Below are positions 1 through 5,835 of a stretch of DNA of 6,013 bases, in pieces. The notes beneath the pieces are model-generated. The model did no database searches, was not told where the DNA came from, and saw nothing but the letters and a program-made list of their open reading frames with translations. Source of the DNA: an uncultured Clostridia bacterium (lineage in GTDB: Bacteria; Bacillota; Clostridia; Oscillospirales; CAG-272); assembly GCA_945949385.1 (NCBI GenBank), contig CAMFEL010000117.1, forward strand, positions 1 to 6,013. The letters run 5' to 3'. A program made the translations under genes and the position numbers. Each line of letters starts with the position of its first letter. The stretch's first letter is position 1.

Positions 1-518
1 TTATCTGCGGCGGCGCTTTTGACACTCTCGATCAGATAATCGAGGCGCGAAAGGGGGCATCCTCTATGGGCTTCGGCGGCGAGGTCAAGACGAAAAGCGA
101 AAAAAAGTCCACGGATATTTTCAAGGATGTTTCGGCGCACGATATTGTCAAATTCGGTCTTATTCCCGAGCTTGTGGGCAGACTTCCTGTTATCGTGGGA
201 CTTGAAAACCTTGATGAAAAGGCTCTTGTTCGAATACTGAAGGAGCCCCGCAATTCCCTGACCAAGCAGTACAAAAAGCTGTTTGAGCTGGACGGAGTCA
301 AGCTTGTATTTGAAAAGGACGCTCTTGAAGCCATCGCCAAGCAGGCAATTGAACGCAACACCGGCGCCCGCGGTCTTCGCTCAATTATTGAAGAGCATAT
401 GACTCAGATTATGTTTGATATTCCCTCCGATAAAAGCATTAAAGAAGTTCATGTCACCCGCTCCTGCATTGAAAACGGCAGAGCACCGAGGCTTGTACGC
501 CTGAAGAAAGCTGAATAA
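1..518 (+). CDS. clpX: ClpX, ATP-dependent unfoldase of ClpXP protease (3' part only)
   Basis: The gene is cut by the left edge; the frame is open from base 3 (ICGGAFDTLDQII...) and stops with TAA at 516-518, leaving 171 complete codons, roughly the C-terminal 40% of a ~420-residue ClpX. Visible landmarks in order: the ICGGAF strand of the AAA+ large domain; the ClpP-docking loop, here S-M-G-F-G at bases 63-77, with Met where the family usually has Ile or Leu; the GLIPELVGRLPV segment that carries the arginine finger; ILKEPRNSLTKQY, opening the small domain; and the sensor-2 motif TGARGLRSIIE. The zinc-binding domain and Walker motifs lie outside the window. By family knowledge ClpX is a cytoplasmic hexamer that unfolds tagged substrates and feeds them to ClpP. 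A terminator follows within 10 bases, so clpX is the last gene of its transcript and no lon gene follows directly. Confidence 0.96.
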   Translation, partial: ICGGAFDTLDQIIEARKGASSMGFGGEVKTKSEKKSTDIFKDVSAHDIVKFGLIPELVGRLPVIVGLENLDEKALVRILKEPRNSLTKQYKKLFELDGVKLVFEKDALEAIAKQAIERNTGARGLRSIIEEHMTQIMFDIPSDKSIKEVHVTRSCIENGRAPRLVRLKKAE

Positions 519-524
519 ATGATA

Positions 525-555
525 AAAGGACACGGCTGCTCCGTGTCCTTTCTCT
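525..555 (+). terminator. Rho-independent terminator of clpX
   Basis: An 11-bp perfect stem (525-535 pairs with 541-551, AAAGGACACGG against CCGTGTCCTTT) with a 5-base loop is followed by TCTTATAT. It begins 6 bases after the clpX stop. The U-tract is partly built into the 3' arm, so the strength is uncertain. Confidence 0.8.
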
Positions 556-559
556 TATA

Positions 560-585
560 TATGCAAGCCCCGCCGGGGCTATGCA
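560..585. repeat. Short GC hairpin flanked by TATGCA direct repeats
   Basis: A 6-bp stem AGCCCC/GGGGCT with loop GCC (566-580) is bracketed by the direct repeat TATGCA at 560-565 and 580-585. It directly precedes the double-hairpin element and may be its 5' module. No function can be assigned from sequence alone. Confidence 0.6.
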
Positions 586-682
586 GGGGATATTAGGGGG
601 CTCCGCCCCTGACCCCGGTCAAGGGACTTTTTGAGAAAAGTCCCTTGACAATCCTCAAAAACTTTCAAAAAAGGGGGAAATC
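583..682 (+). repeat. Double-hairpin intergenic element, copy 1 (sense to clpX)
   Basis: Two hairpins lie in tandem. The first is GGGGC-TCC-GCCCC (597-609). The second is a 14-bp perfect stem with loop TGAG (618-631 pairs with 636-649; core CTTTT-TGAG-AAAAG). A tail at 651-682 (TCAAAAACTTTC...GGGGG) follows. A diverged copy in the opposite orientation lies at 768-866 and shares the order, the TCC and TGAG loops, and the tail pattern. Such GC-rich palindromic units resemble dispersed intergenic repeats of Ruminococcus-type genomes, but I cannot check copy number here. There is no U-run after the second stem, so this is not a textbook terminator. It contains no reading frame. Confidence 0.75.
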
Positions 683-767
683 ATTTAATTATTACAATCT
701 GCCCAAATCATTGTTTATCCGTACTTTACAAACAGACAAATCAAGCTTTCTGCAGTTCTAAAATTCT
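683..767. other. AT-rich spacer with no gene seen
   Basis: This AT-rich stretch separates the two inverted element copies inside the 353-bp convergent spacer 519-871. I see no start codon with a ribosome binding site, no long palindrome and no convincing promoter in it. Confidence 0.6.
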
Positions 768-866
768 GAATATACCCCTATATAAAAGTATTTTGGAATT
801 CTTAGTACCTTTTTCTCAAAAAAGGTACTAAGCGGAGCGCGAGGCGGAGCCTCGCATATCATCTGT
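768..866 (-). repeat. Double-hairpin intergenic element, copy 2 (sense to the spoVAF-like gene)
   Basis: Read on the minus strand it has the same plan as copy 1: ATACAG..GATAT leader, GC hairpin GCGAGGC-TCC-GCCTCGC (855-839), a 6-base gap, then a 14-bp perfect stem with loop TGAG (832-819 pairs with 814-801; core CCTTTTT-TGAG-AAAAAGG), and a tail with AAAATACTTTTATATAGGGG (793-774). The outer stem bases differ completely from copy 1 while pairing stays perfect, pointing to selection on structure. It starts about 6 bases after the spoVAF-like stop codon, and no other terminator is visible for that gene, so it may serve as its 3' end. Confidence 0.75.
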
Positions 867-871
867 ATCTT

Positions 872-2299
872 TCAGTCCCGCTTTTTCAGCCTGAAGAAGA
901 GGCGGGCAAGGGCTTTGCCGTTGAAAGGGATAAGCGGATAGAAATAGTTGCGCTTTCCGTCCACTGTCTTGTTTACAGCGGCAAGCACTATTCCCGTAAT
1001 AAGTCCTGCCGCAAATCCCCAGACGCCGAAAAGCGCCGTCAGCAGCAGAGTCAGCATTCTGATATATTTGAAAGCATAGCCGAGCTCATAAGAAGACTGG
1101 GTAAAGTTTGCAATCGCCACAAAGGACATATAAAGTATAACATCGGGGCACAGCCATCCGACCTGCACCGCAAAATCTCCGAGGAGGAGACCGCCCACAA
1201 CTGACAGTGAGTTTGAAAGAGTACTCGGGGTGTTGAGAGACGCCAGTTTCAGACCGTCAAGCACGAATTCCGTGAGAAAAAGCTGTACAATAATGGGAAG
1301 CGAACCGCTTTCGGAGGGAACGATGAACATAAGCCATTGCGGCAGTATATCCTCGTGCATAACCAGAAGATACCACAAAGGCGTCATTATGACCGTCAGC
1401 CAGAAAACCGCATGGCGCACCAGCCGCAGATATGTTCCCGTAAGCGGAGGAAAGTAGTAATCGTCTGCCTCCTGGAGAAAATCAAATATAGTGGTTGGGA
1501 AAATCATTGCCTCGGGGCTGTTATCGCATATAAGCACTACGTTTCCCTCAAGAATAGACGCCGCCACCGCGTCCGGTCTCTCCGTTGTCCGCACCTTCGG
1601 AAACGGATTGTACCAATGATTTTTTATAAGCGTCTCCGCAACGCTGCGGTGCCCCAAAACAATTGATGACGTATTCATGTTCTGTATTTTGGATACAAGG
1701 TTTTTTACATACCCCGGATCGGCAGTGCCCTCAAGATAACACAAAGCCATATCGGTCCGTGAGCTGCTGCCCGCGCTTAGATATTTTACGGTTAGCTGCG
1801 GATCCCTTATGCGCCGCCTTATCATTGCCGTATTGAAGATCATAGTCTCCACGAAGCCGTCGCGGCTTCCGCGCATGACCTTGTCATTTTCCGGCTCACT
1901 TGTTTCTCTTGCTGGATATGTCCGCGCATCGATTATAATGCAATCGGCGCCGAACCCCTCTGCAAAAAACGCGGTACATCCGGCAAGAATATTTGTTACG
2001 ATGTTCTCCACATCATTTGTAACATCAACCTCCACGCTGGGAACCGAGGTGTCGGCAAACCTTTTCGCATCCCCGGGATTTCCGCTGCCGAAATCCTTTA
2101 CTGTCACAAGGTACAGCATAAGCTTCTGCATAAGCTCGGCTTTTACAAAACCGTCTATATAGTACATGACTGTACGGCAGCCACTCATGGTCATTGTCCG
2201 CTTTATAAGGTCGAAACTCTCACCGTATCTTAGTATACGGTCCATAAGCGCTATGTTTTCGTCAAAATCCGCGCTCAGCGCTTCCCTGCTGTTCTTCAA
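872..2299 (-). CDS. spoVAF: GerA-family spore germination protein, SpoVAF-like
   Basis: This is a spore inner-membrane protein of the GerA A-subunit family. From the chosen TTG start it is 475 residues, close to Bacillus SpoVAF. Visible landmarks: SFDLIKR near residue 28; RDGFVETMIFNTAMIRRRI at about 146-164; NPFPKVRTTERP at about 231-242, followed by ILEGNVVLICDNSP; SGTYLR-like LTGTYLRLVR at about 286-295; then a hydrophobic C-terminal half with about five membrane segments (near 296-314, 333-353, 365-380, 382-399, 415-443). The NPFPK...DNSP block and the lack of GerB and GerC partners favour SpoVAF over a nutrient-receptor A subunit. In Bacillus, SpoVAF acts with a partner protein to amplify germination ion release. 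An in-frame reading from a TTG at 2356 exists but lacks a ribosome binding site and overlaps the candidate promoter. The family call is firm; SpoVAF orthology is likely. Confidence 0.85.
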   Translation of the reverse strand: MKNSREALSADFDENIALMDRILRYGESFDLIKRTMTMSGCRTVMYYIDGFVKAELMQKLMLYLVTVKDFGSGNPGDAKRFADTSVPSVEVDVTNDVENIVTNILAGCTAFFAEGFGADCIIIDARTYPARETSEPENDKVMRGSRDGFVETMIFNTAMIRRRIRDPQLTVKYLSAGSSSRTDMALCYLEGTADPGYVKNLVSKIQNMNTSSIVLGHRSVAETLIKNHWYNPFPKVRTTERPDAVAASILEGNVVLICDNSPEAMIFPTTIFDFLQEADDYYFPPLTGTYLRLVRHAVFWLTVIMTPLWYLLVMHEDILPQWLMFIVPSESGSLPIIVQLFLTEFVLDGLKLASLNTPSTLSNSLSVVGGLLLGDFAVQVGWLCPDVILYMSFVAIANFTQSSYELGYAFKYIRMLTLLLTALFGVWGFAAGLITGIVLAAVNKTVDGKRNYFYPLIPFNGKALARLFFRLKKRD

Positions 2300-2311
2300 A
2301 ATCTGCCTCCC
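2300..2311 (-). promoter_or_regulatory. Ribosome binding site that sets the spoVAF-like start
   Basis: On the minus strand GGGAGG (2311-2306) lies six bases before TTG (2299-2297). The alternative upstream TTG at 2356 is preceded only by AT-rich sequence with no purine-rich site. This favours the shorter protein. Confidence 0.75.
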
Positions 2312-2334
2312 GAAAAGCTTTACGTTATCGAGAG

Positions 2335-2364
2335 TATTATTTCCGGCAGCGGACAAAATATTAC
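2335..2364 (-). promoter_or_regulatory. Candidate forespore sigma (SigF/SigG-type) promoter
   Basis: On the minus strand GGAAATAATA (2344-2335) fits the SigF -10 consensus GGnrAnAnTw at every fixed position, and AATAATA within it fits the SigG CATnmTA at all but the first base. A weaker -35 candidate, GTAATA (2364-2359), lies 14 bases upstream. It sits between the lexA terminator and the spoVAF-like ribosome binding site, as expected for a separately induced sporulation gene. The -35 match is imperfect, and AT-rich DNA produces such matches by chance. Confidence 0.4.
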
Positions 2365-2369
2365 AGCGG

Positions 2370-2408
2370 AAAAATAAACGGAGTACGCTTTTGACAAAGC
2401 TTACTCCG
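2370..2408 (-). terminator. Rho-independent terminator of lexA
   Basis: On the minus strand CGGAGTA and TACTCCG pair (2408-2402 with 2385-2379), continue after one mismatch with five more pairs (2400-2396 with 2391-2387) and a 4-base loop, then TTTATTTTT (2378-2370). It starts 11 bases beyond the lexA stop and should separate lexA from the spoVAF-like gene. Confidence 0.85.
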
Positions 2409-2419
2409 CTATATAATAA

Positions 2420-3013
2420 TCAGTAATATCTCATGCAAGCCACAACCTTGCCGAGCACCTTTACATGATCAGTATAAATTGGCTCATATTCCGGATTCTC
2501 CGGTTGAAGCCGTACACGATTATGCTCACGATACAAGGTCTTTACGGTCGCCTCGTCATCAATCAGCGCAACAACGATTTCTCCGTCGTCACAGGTATCG
2601 CATTTATTTACGATAACTATATCACCGTCCATAATCCCCGCACCGGTCATACTCGTGCCGCGTATTTTAAGAGCAAACAGGCTTTCGGGGTCATACTTTG
2701 CGTCGGCGGCAAAGCTGACGGTTCCCATATCGTCCCGGAAGGCATAAATGGGAGAACCGGCGGTTACCTTGCCGATAAGCGGCACCTTATACACTCCGGA
2801 AACGCCGCGGGGACGCAGTGTTCGGCTCTTTCCTGCTTCTCTGACAAGATAGCCTTTTTCCGTCAGTTTTTCTATGTATCCGTATACAGTTGCCGTGCTT
2901 GAAACTCCCACGGCGTCCCGTATGTCACGCACACTGGGTGAAAAACCGCGGCGTGCAAAGCTTTCGCATATAAAATCGTATACCTTTTTTTCGTTTTCGG
3001 AAAGCGCTTTCAT
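2420..3013 (-). CDS. lexA: LexA, SOS-response repressor and self-cleaving protease
   Basis: This 197-residue protein has the usual LexA plan and length. The N-terminal winged helix-turn-helix is at about 25-69 (SPSVRDIRDAVGVSSTATVY, then IEKLTEKGYL). The self-cleavage site is Ala85-Gly86 in GKVTAGSPIYA. The catalytic dyad is Ser121 in RGTSMTGAGIMDGD and Lys158 in EATVKTLY. By family knowledge LexA represses DNA-damage genes as a dimer and is inactivated when RecA filaments stimulate self-cleavage. The ATG at 3013 was chosen because AAAGG lies nine bases upstream and the protein then starts as LexA does (MKALSENEKKVYDFI). The frame stays open to 3073, but that extension would run through the -10 element. 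The gene is transcribed alone, diverging from pckA, with a LexA-box-like palindrome at its promoter. Confidence 0.96.
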   Translation of the reverse strand: MKALSENEKKVYDFICESFARRGFSPSVRDIRDAVGVSSTATVYGYIEKLTEKGYLVREAGKSRTLRPRGVSGVYKVPLIGKVTAGSPIYAFRDDMGTVSFAADAKYDPESLFALKIRGTSMTGAGIMDGDIVIVNKCDTCDDGEIVVALIDDEATVKTLYREHNRVRLQPENPEYEPIYTDHVKVLGKVVACMRYY

Positions 3014-3040
3014 ATTCTTCAGCCTTTCTTGTTTTTTATA

Positions 3041-3070
3041 ATTATAACACATCTTTTCGGAAAATGCAAA
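3041..3070 (-). promoter_or_regulatory. lexA promoter (housekeeping sigma type)
   Basis: On the minus strand a perfect TATAAT (3046-3041) is preceded by TGT, giving an extended -10. Seventeen bases upstream lies TTGCAT (3069-3064); shifting by one gives TTTGCA. The -35 is weak and overlaps the operator-like palindrome at 3068-3079. The predicted leader is short, about 20 bases. Confidence 0.75.
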
Positions 3071-3079
3071 CAAATGTTT
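3068..3079. promoter_or_regulatory. LexA-box-like operator
   Basis: AAACAAATGTTT keeps the AAC-N4-GTT core of the Gram-positive SOS box (GAAC-N4-GTTC) with symmetric outer changes G to A and C to T. It overlaps the lexA -35 region, where a bound repressor would block RNA polymerase, as expected of autoregulation. The identification is inferred from core and position. Confidence 0.55.
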
Positions 3080-3220
3080 ATAATTTGCAACAGAAATGAA
3101 TTACTGCACTTTTGCAAGTTAAAGGAGTAAATTATTCATTTATTCATCTCGCAAAAAATTCGAACAAAAAGATGCGTAATTCCCGTGTTTTAGGCATTAA
3201 CTATATATTAACACATTGTA

Positions 3221-3249
3221 AATACCGCTTTTTATACAAAAAAGGTATT
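3221..3249. promoter_or_regulatory. Bulged hairpin upstream of pckA
   Basis: AATACC (3221-3226) pairs with GGTATT (3244-3249), and inside them TTTTT (3229-3233) pairs with AAAAA (3238-3242), with an ATAC loop and a small asymmetric bulge. Its 3' arm touches the pckA promoter. It could be an operator or merely AT-rich symmetry. Confidence 0.3.
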
Positions 3250-3284
3250 GCAAATTTGACAAACGGATGGTATCATATTATTTA
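3248..3284 (+). promoter_or_regulatory. pckA promoter region
   Basis: Two overlapping readings are possible. A perfect TTGACA (3256-3261) lies 17 bases before a poor -10, TATTTA (3279-3284). Alternatively TTGCAA (3248-3253) lies 17 bases before TATCAT (3271-3276), which matches five of six -10 bases. Either gives a leader of about 40-55 bases, too short for a known riboswitch. Confidence 0.6.
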
Positions 3285-3332
3285 GAGAAGTTTGGGTAAT
3301 TCTTGATAATTAAATTAAAAGGAGATACAGAA

Positions 3333-5114
3333 ATGACCAACAACAAGTATGTTCTTTCATGGATCGACGAAATGGCTGCAATGACTCAGCCTGACAAAAT
3401 CGTCTGGATCGACGGAAGCGATGAGCAGGCAGAAGCTCTCAGAGCCGAGGCATGCTCTACAGGTGAGCTTATTAAACTCAATCAGGAGCTTCTTCCCAAC
3501 TGTTATCTGCACCGTACCGCCGTCAACGATGTTGCAAGAGTTGAGGGTCGTACTTTCATCTGCACCCCCACTCAGGAGGAAGCGGGAAACATCAATAACT
3601 GGATGGATCCCAACGAGATGTACGCAAAGCTGAAAAAGCTGTACACCGGCGCTATGAAGGGGCGCACTATGTACGTTATTCCCTACTCCATGGGCGTGGT
3701 AGGCAGTGATTTTGCTAAATACGGCATTGAGCTTACCGACTCCATTTATGTGGTGCTCAACATGCTCATTATGACCCGCGTTGGCAACAATGTGCTTGAG
3801 GCTTTGGGAGACAGCCCCGATTATATCAAGGGCCTCCACGCAAAGGCTGATCTTGACGAGGAAAACCGTTATATCGTTCACTTCCCCCAGGACAACACAA
3901 TTATGTCCGTAAACTCCGGCTACGGCGGAAACGTGCTGCTGGGAAAGAAGTGCTTCGCACTCCGTATTGCTTCCTATCTGGGACGCAAGGAGGGCTGGAT
4001 GGCTGAGCATATGCTCATTCTCGGTCTGGAGTATCCCGACGGAGAGATCAAGTATATCTCCGCAGCGTTCCCCTCTGCATGCGGCAAGACCAACCTTGCA
4101 ATGCTCATTCCTCCCGAGTACTTCAGAAAGAAGGGCTACAAGGTCTGGTGCGTCGGCGATGACATTGCATGGCTGAGAGTGGGCAAGGACGGCAGACTTT
4201 GGGCTGTCAACCCCGAGAACGGCTTCTTCGGCGTTGCTCCCGGAACAAACGACCATTCCAATCCCAACGCTCTGGCTACTACCAAGCGCGATACCATATT
4301 CACCAACGTTTGCCACGATCTTGACAACAACACCGTTTGGTGGGAAGGTCTCAACGATAATCCTCCGAAGAACGCTCTCAACTGGAGAGGCGAGAAGTGG
4401 GATTACACTAAGTACGACAAGAATGACAAGGTGGGTACCAGCGGCGCACATCCCAACTCCAGATTTACCGCTTCGGCTAAGAACTGCCCCTGCGTTTCCT
4501 CTGAGTTTGACAGCCTGACCGGTGTACCGATCAGCGCAATCATCTTCGGCGGACGCCGCGCAAAGACCGCTCCCCTGGTATACCAGTCTTTCAACTGGCA
4601 GCACGGTACCTTCGTCGGCTCCATTATGGCAAGCGAGACCACCGCAGCAGCTTCCGGTGCAGTGGGCGTAGTTCGCCGCGACCCTATGGCTATGCGTCCT
4701 TTCGTAGGCTACAATATGGGCGACTACTGGAAGCATTGGCTTGAGATGGGCAAGATCATTCCCAACGCACCCAAGATCTTCCATGTAAACTGGTTCCGTA
4801 CCGACGATGAAGGTCACTTCATTTGGCCCGGCTTCGGCGACAATATGAGAGTACTGCTGTGGATCCTTGACCGCTGCGCGGGCAAGGCTGATGCTGTCGA
4901 GACTCCTATCGGTTATGTTCCCTATGCCGAGGACATCAACATCGAAGGTCTTGACATCTCCCGCGACACCATCAGAGACCTGCTTAGCGTTGACAAGGAA
5001 GCATGGCTTGCAGATGTAGAGAACATCAAGGATTTCTACAAGCTGGTAGGCGATCATGTTCCCGCAGAAATGTACGACGAGCTTGAAGCACTTGAAGCAA
5101 GACTCAACAAATAA
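3333..5114 (+). CDS. pckG: Phosphoenolpyruvate carboxykinase, GTP-dependent type
   Basis: The enzyme interconverts oxaloacetate plus GTP with PEP, CO2 and GDP in the cytoplasm. The 593-residue sequence matches the GTP class along its length: VARVEGRTF with the substrate-site Arg69; MKGRTMYVIPYSMG; IELTDSIYVV; EGWMAEHMLILG; the P-loop FPSACGKTNLAML (246-258) with the reactive Cys250 typical of this class; VGDDIAWL; NPENGFFGVAPGT; FGGRRAKTAPLVYQSFNW, the nucleotide-binding region; and FIWPGFGDNMRVLLWI. The ATP class would instead show a GxxGTGKT loop. The ATG at 3333 was chosen because AAAGGAG (3318-3324) lies eight bases upstream; the in-frame TTG at 3303 has no such site. In fermentative rumen-type Clostridia this enzyme often works in the PEP-carboxylating direction toward succinate; that direction here is inference. 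The gene is monocistronic, between its own promoter and a strong terminator. Confidence 0.97.
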   Translation: MTNNKYVLSWIDEMAAMTQPDKIVWIDGSDEQAEALRAEACSTGELIKLNQELLPNCYLHRTAVNDVARVEGRTFICTPTQEEAGNINNWMDPNEMYAKLKKLYTGAMKGRTMYVIPYSMGVVGSDFAKYGIELTDSIYVVLNMLIMTRVGNNVLEALGDSPDYIKGLHAKADLDEENRYIVHFPQDNTIMSVNSGYGGNVLLGKKCFALRIASYLGRKEGWMAEHMLILGLEYPDGEIKYISAAFPSACGKTNLAMLIPPEYFRKKGYKVWCVGDDIAWLRVGKDGRLWAVNPENGFFGVAPGTNDHSNPNALATTKRDTIFTNVCHDLDNNTVWWEGLNDNPPKNALNWRGEKWDYTKYDKNDKVGTSGAHPNSRFTASAKNCPCVSSEFDSLTGVPISAIIFGGRRAKTAPLVYQSFNWQHGTFVGSIMASETTAAASGAVGVVRRDPMAMRPFVGYNMGDYWKHWLEMGKIIPNAPKIFHVNWFRTDDEGHFIWPGFGDNMRVLLWILDRCAGKADAVETPIGYVPYAEDINIEGLDISRDTIRDLLSVDKEAWLADVENIKDFYKLVGDHVPAEMYDELEALEARLNK

Positions 5115-5119
5115 TCGTA

Positions 5120-5163
5120 TCATATTAAAACAGCACCCCGCACGGGGTGCTGTTTTAATATGA
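5120..5163. terminator. Bidirectional terminator between pckA and the lipoprotein gene
   Basis: A 20-bp perfect stem (5120-5139 pairs with 5144-5163) has a 4-base GCAC loop. The GC core ACAGCACCCC/GGGGTGCTGT is flanked by AAAA on one side and TTTT on the other, so it works as a terminator on either strand. It starts five bases after the pckA stop and ends six bases before the stop of the convergent gene. Confidence 0.92.
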
Positions 5164-5169
5164 AGTATT

Positions 5170-5772
5170 TCATTCTGCGTAAGCAAAACCGTATATAATT
5201 ATATCTGTCGCTTTGCCGTAAAGCTTTCCGTCCTTGGAATAAAAATGTCTGTTTTCCTCAGAACAGTTTATGTAGACTACGGGATGATAAAAAGTAATGC
5301 TGCCGTCATCATTTATGTGAGGATAGTAAGTGTCCATTTCAACATATTCAACCGTATCAATATTTTTGCCGATGTTCAGAATAAACCGAATGTTCTCGAC
5401 GGTATATTCGTCATCAATACGGCTTAATGATGCTTCATTATATATACCGCAGTATTCAGAACCTTCCGGGGCGTTTATGTATTCACTGAGACTTATGAGA
5501 AAGGGGCACGGCAATCCTCGGCCGAAATAACCGCCTAATCTTTTTACAGGTACGCCGTTAAATTCATCCGGTACCGTCAGCTCCATATCCTCCGTATACT
5601 CCGTACAATCATAGTTCGATACAAAGCAGCAATTGGCAGTCTTATTTACGGCAAAATTGAAATTGTCCTCATATCCGAATTCGCTGTATAACAGACTTAT
5701 TTCCTCCGCTGTACAGCCGGAGAGCATCAGCACGCAAGCCAAAACCGTTATCAATGCTATAAACTTTTTCAT
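5170..5772 (-). CDS. Small secreted lipoprotein of unknown function
   Basis: The 200-residue protein begins with a lipoprotein signal: MKK, a hydrophobic stretch (FIALITVLACVLML) and the lipobox LSGC with lipidated Cys20, so it should be anchored to the outer face of the membrane. The rest is acidic, rich in Tyr and Asp, with no membrane segment. Residues about 64-80 (ELTVPDEFNGVPVKRLG) resemble one BspA-type leucine-rich repeat unit (IPxxINGxPVTxIG), but the unit is not repeated. Cysteines at 48, 49 and 56 could form disulfides outside the cell. The start is secure: GGAGG lies six bases before the ATG. It has its own promoter candidate and converges on pckA with a shared terminator, so no functional link to PEPCK is implied. 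I do not recognise a named family. Confidence 0.85.
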   Translation of the reverse strand: MKKFIALITVLACVLMLSGCTAEEISLLYSEFGYEDNFNFAVNKTANCCFVSNYDCTEYTEDMELTVPDEFNGVPVKRLGGYFGRGLPCPFLISLSEYINAPEGSEYCGIYNEASLSRIDDEYTVENIRFILNIGKNIDTVEYVEMDTYYPHINDDGSITFYHPVVYINCSEENRHFYSKDGKLYGKATDIIIYGFAYAE

Positions 5773-5791
5773 ATTCTCCCTCCTTAGATTA

Positions 5792-5819
5792 ATAATAACA
5801 CGAAAAAGAAAAATAGCAA
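5792..5819 (-). promoter_or_regulatory. Candidate promoter of the lipoprotein gene
   Basis: On the minus strand TTGCTA (5819-5814), a 16-base spacer and TATTAT (5797-5792) preceded by TGT form a plausible extended -10 promoter. It lies about 20 bases ahead of the start codon, so the leader is very short. It begins just past the stop of the upstream gene. Confidence 0.45.
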
Positions 5820-5835
5820 GAGAATTTCCAAAAGT

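Noticed and set aside
519..871. The two inverted palindromic elements as ends of an insertion sequence
   Set aside because: They are about 85 bp apart with no transposase between them, their sequences differ too much for terminal inverted repeats, and no target duplication is seen.
1..3013. A clpX-lexA functional operon or SOS-proteolysis module
   Set aside because: The genes are on opposite strands with terminators and an unrelated spore gene between them; proximity alone does not support a joint system.
3014..3073. A 20-residue N-terminal extension of LexA
   Set aside because: The extension overlaps the -10 and -35 elements, has no ribosome binding site, and the family begins at the MKALSENEKK start.
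3132..3147. Tandem 8-bp repeat TTATTCAT x2
   Set aside because: Two copies of an AT-rich word are weak evidence for an operator; no promoter is positioned to be controlled by it.
3172..3285. A 37-codon frame between lexA and pckA on the plus strand
   Set aside because: No ribosome binding site precedes the ATG, the product has no recognisable feature, and it overlaps the pckA promoter.
3357..5186. A 609-codon open frame antisense to pckA
   Set aside because: It lies almost wholly inside the strongly supported PEPCK gene, begins without a ribosome binding site, and its translation shows no recognisable domain; long antisense frames are common opposite such codon use.
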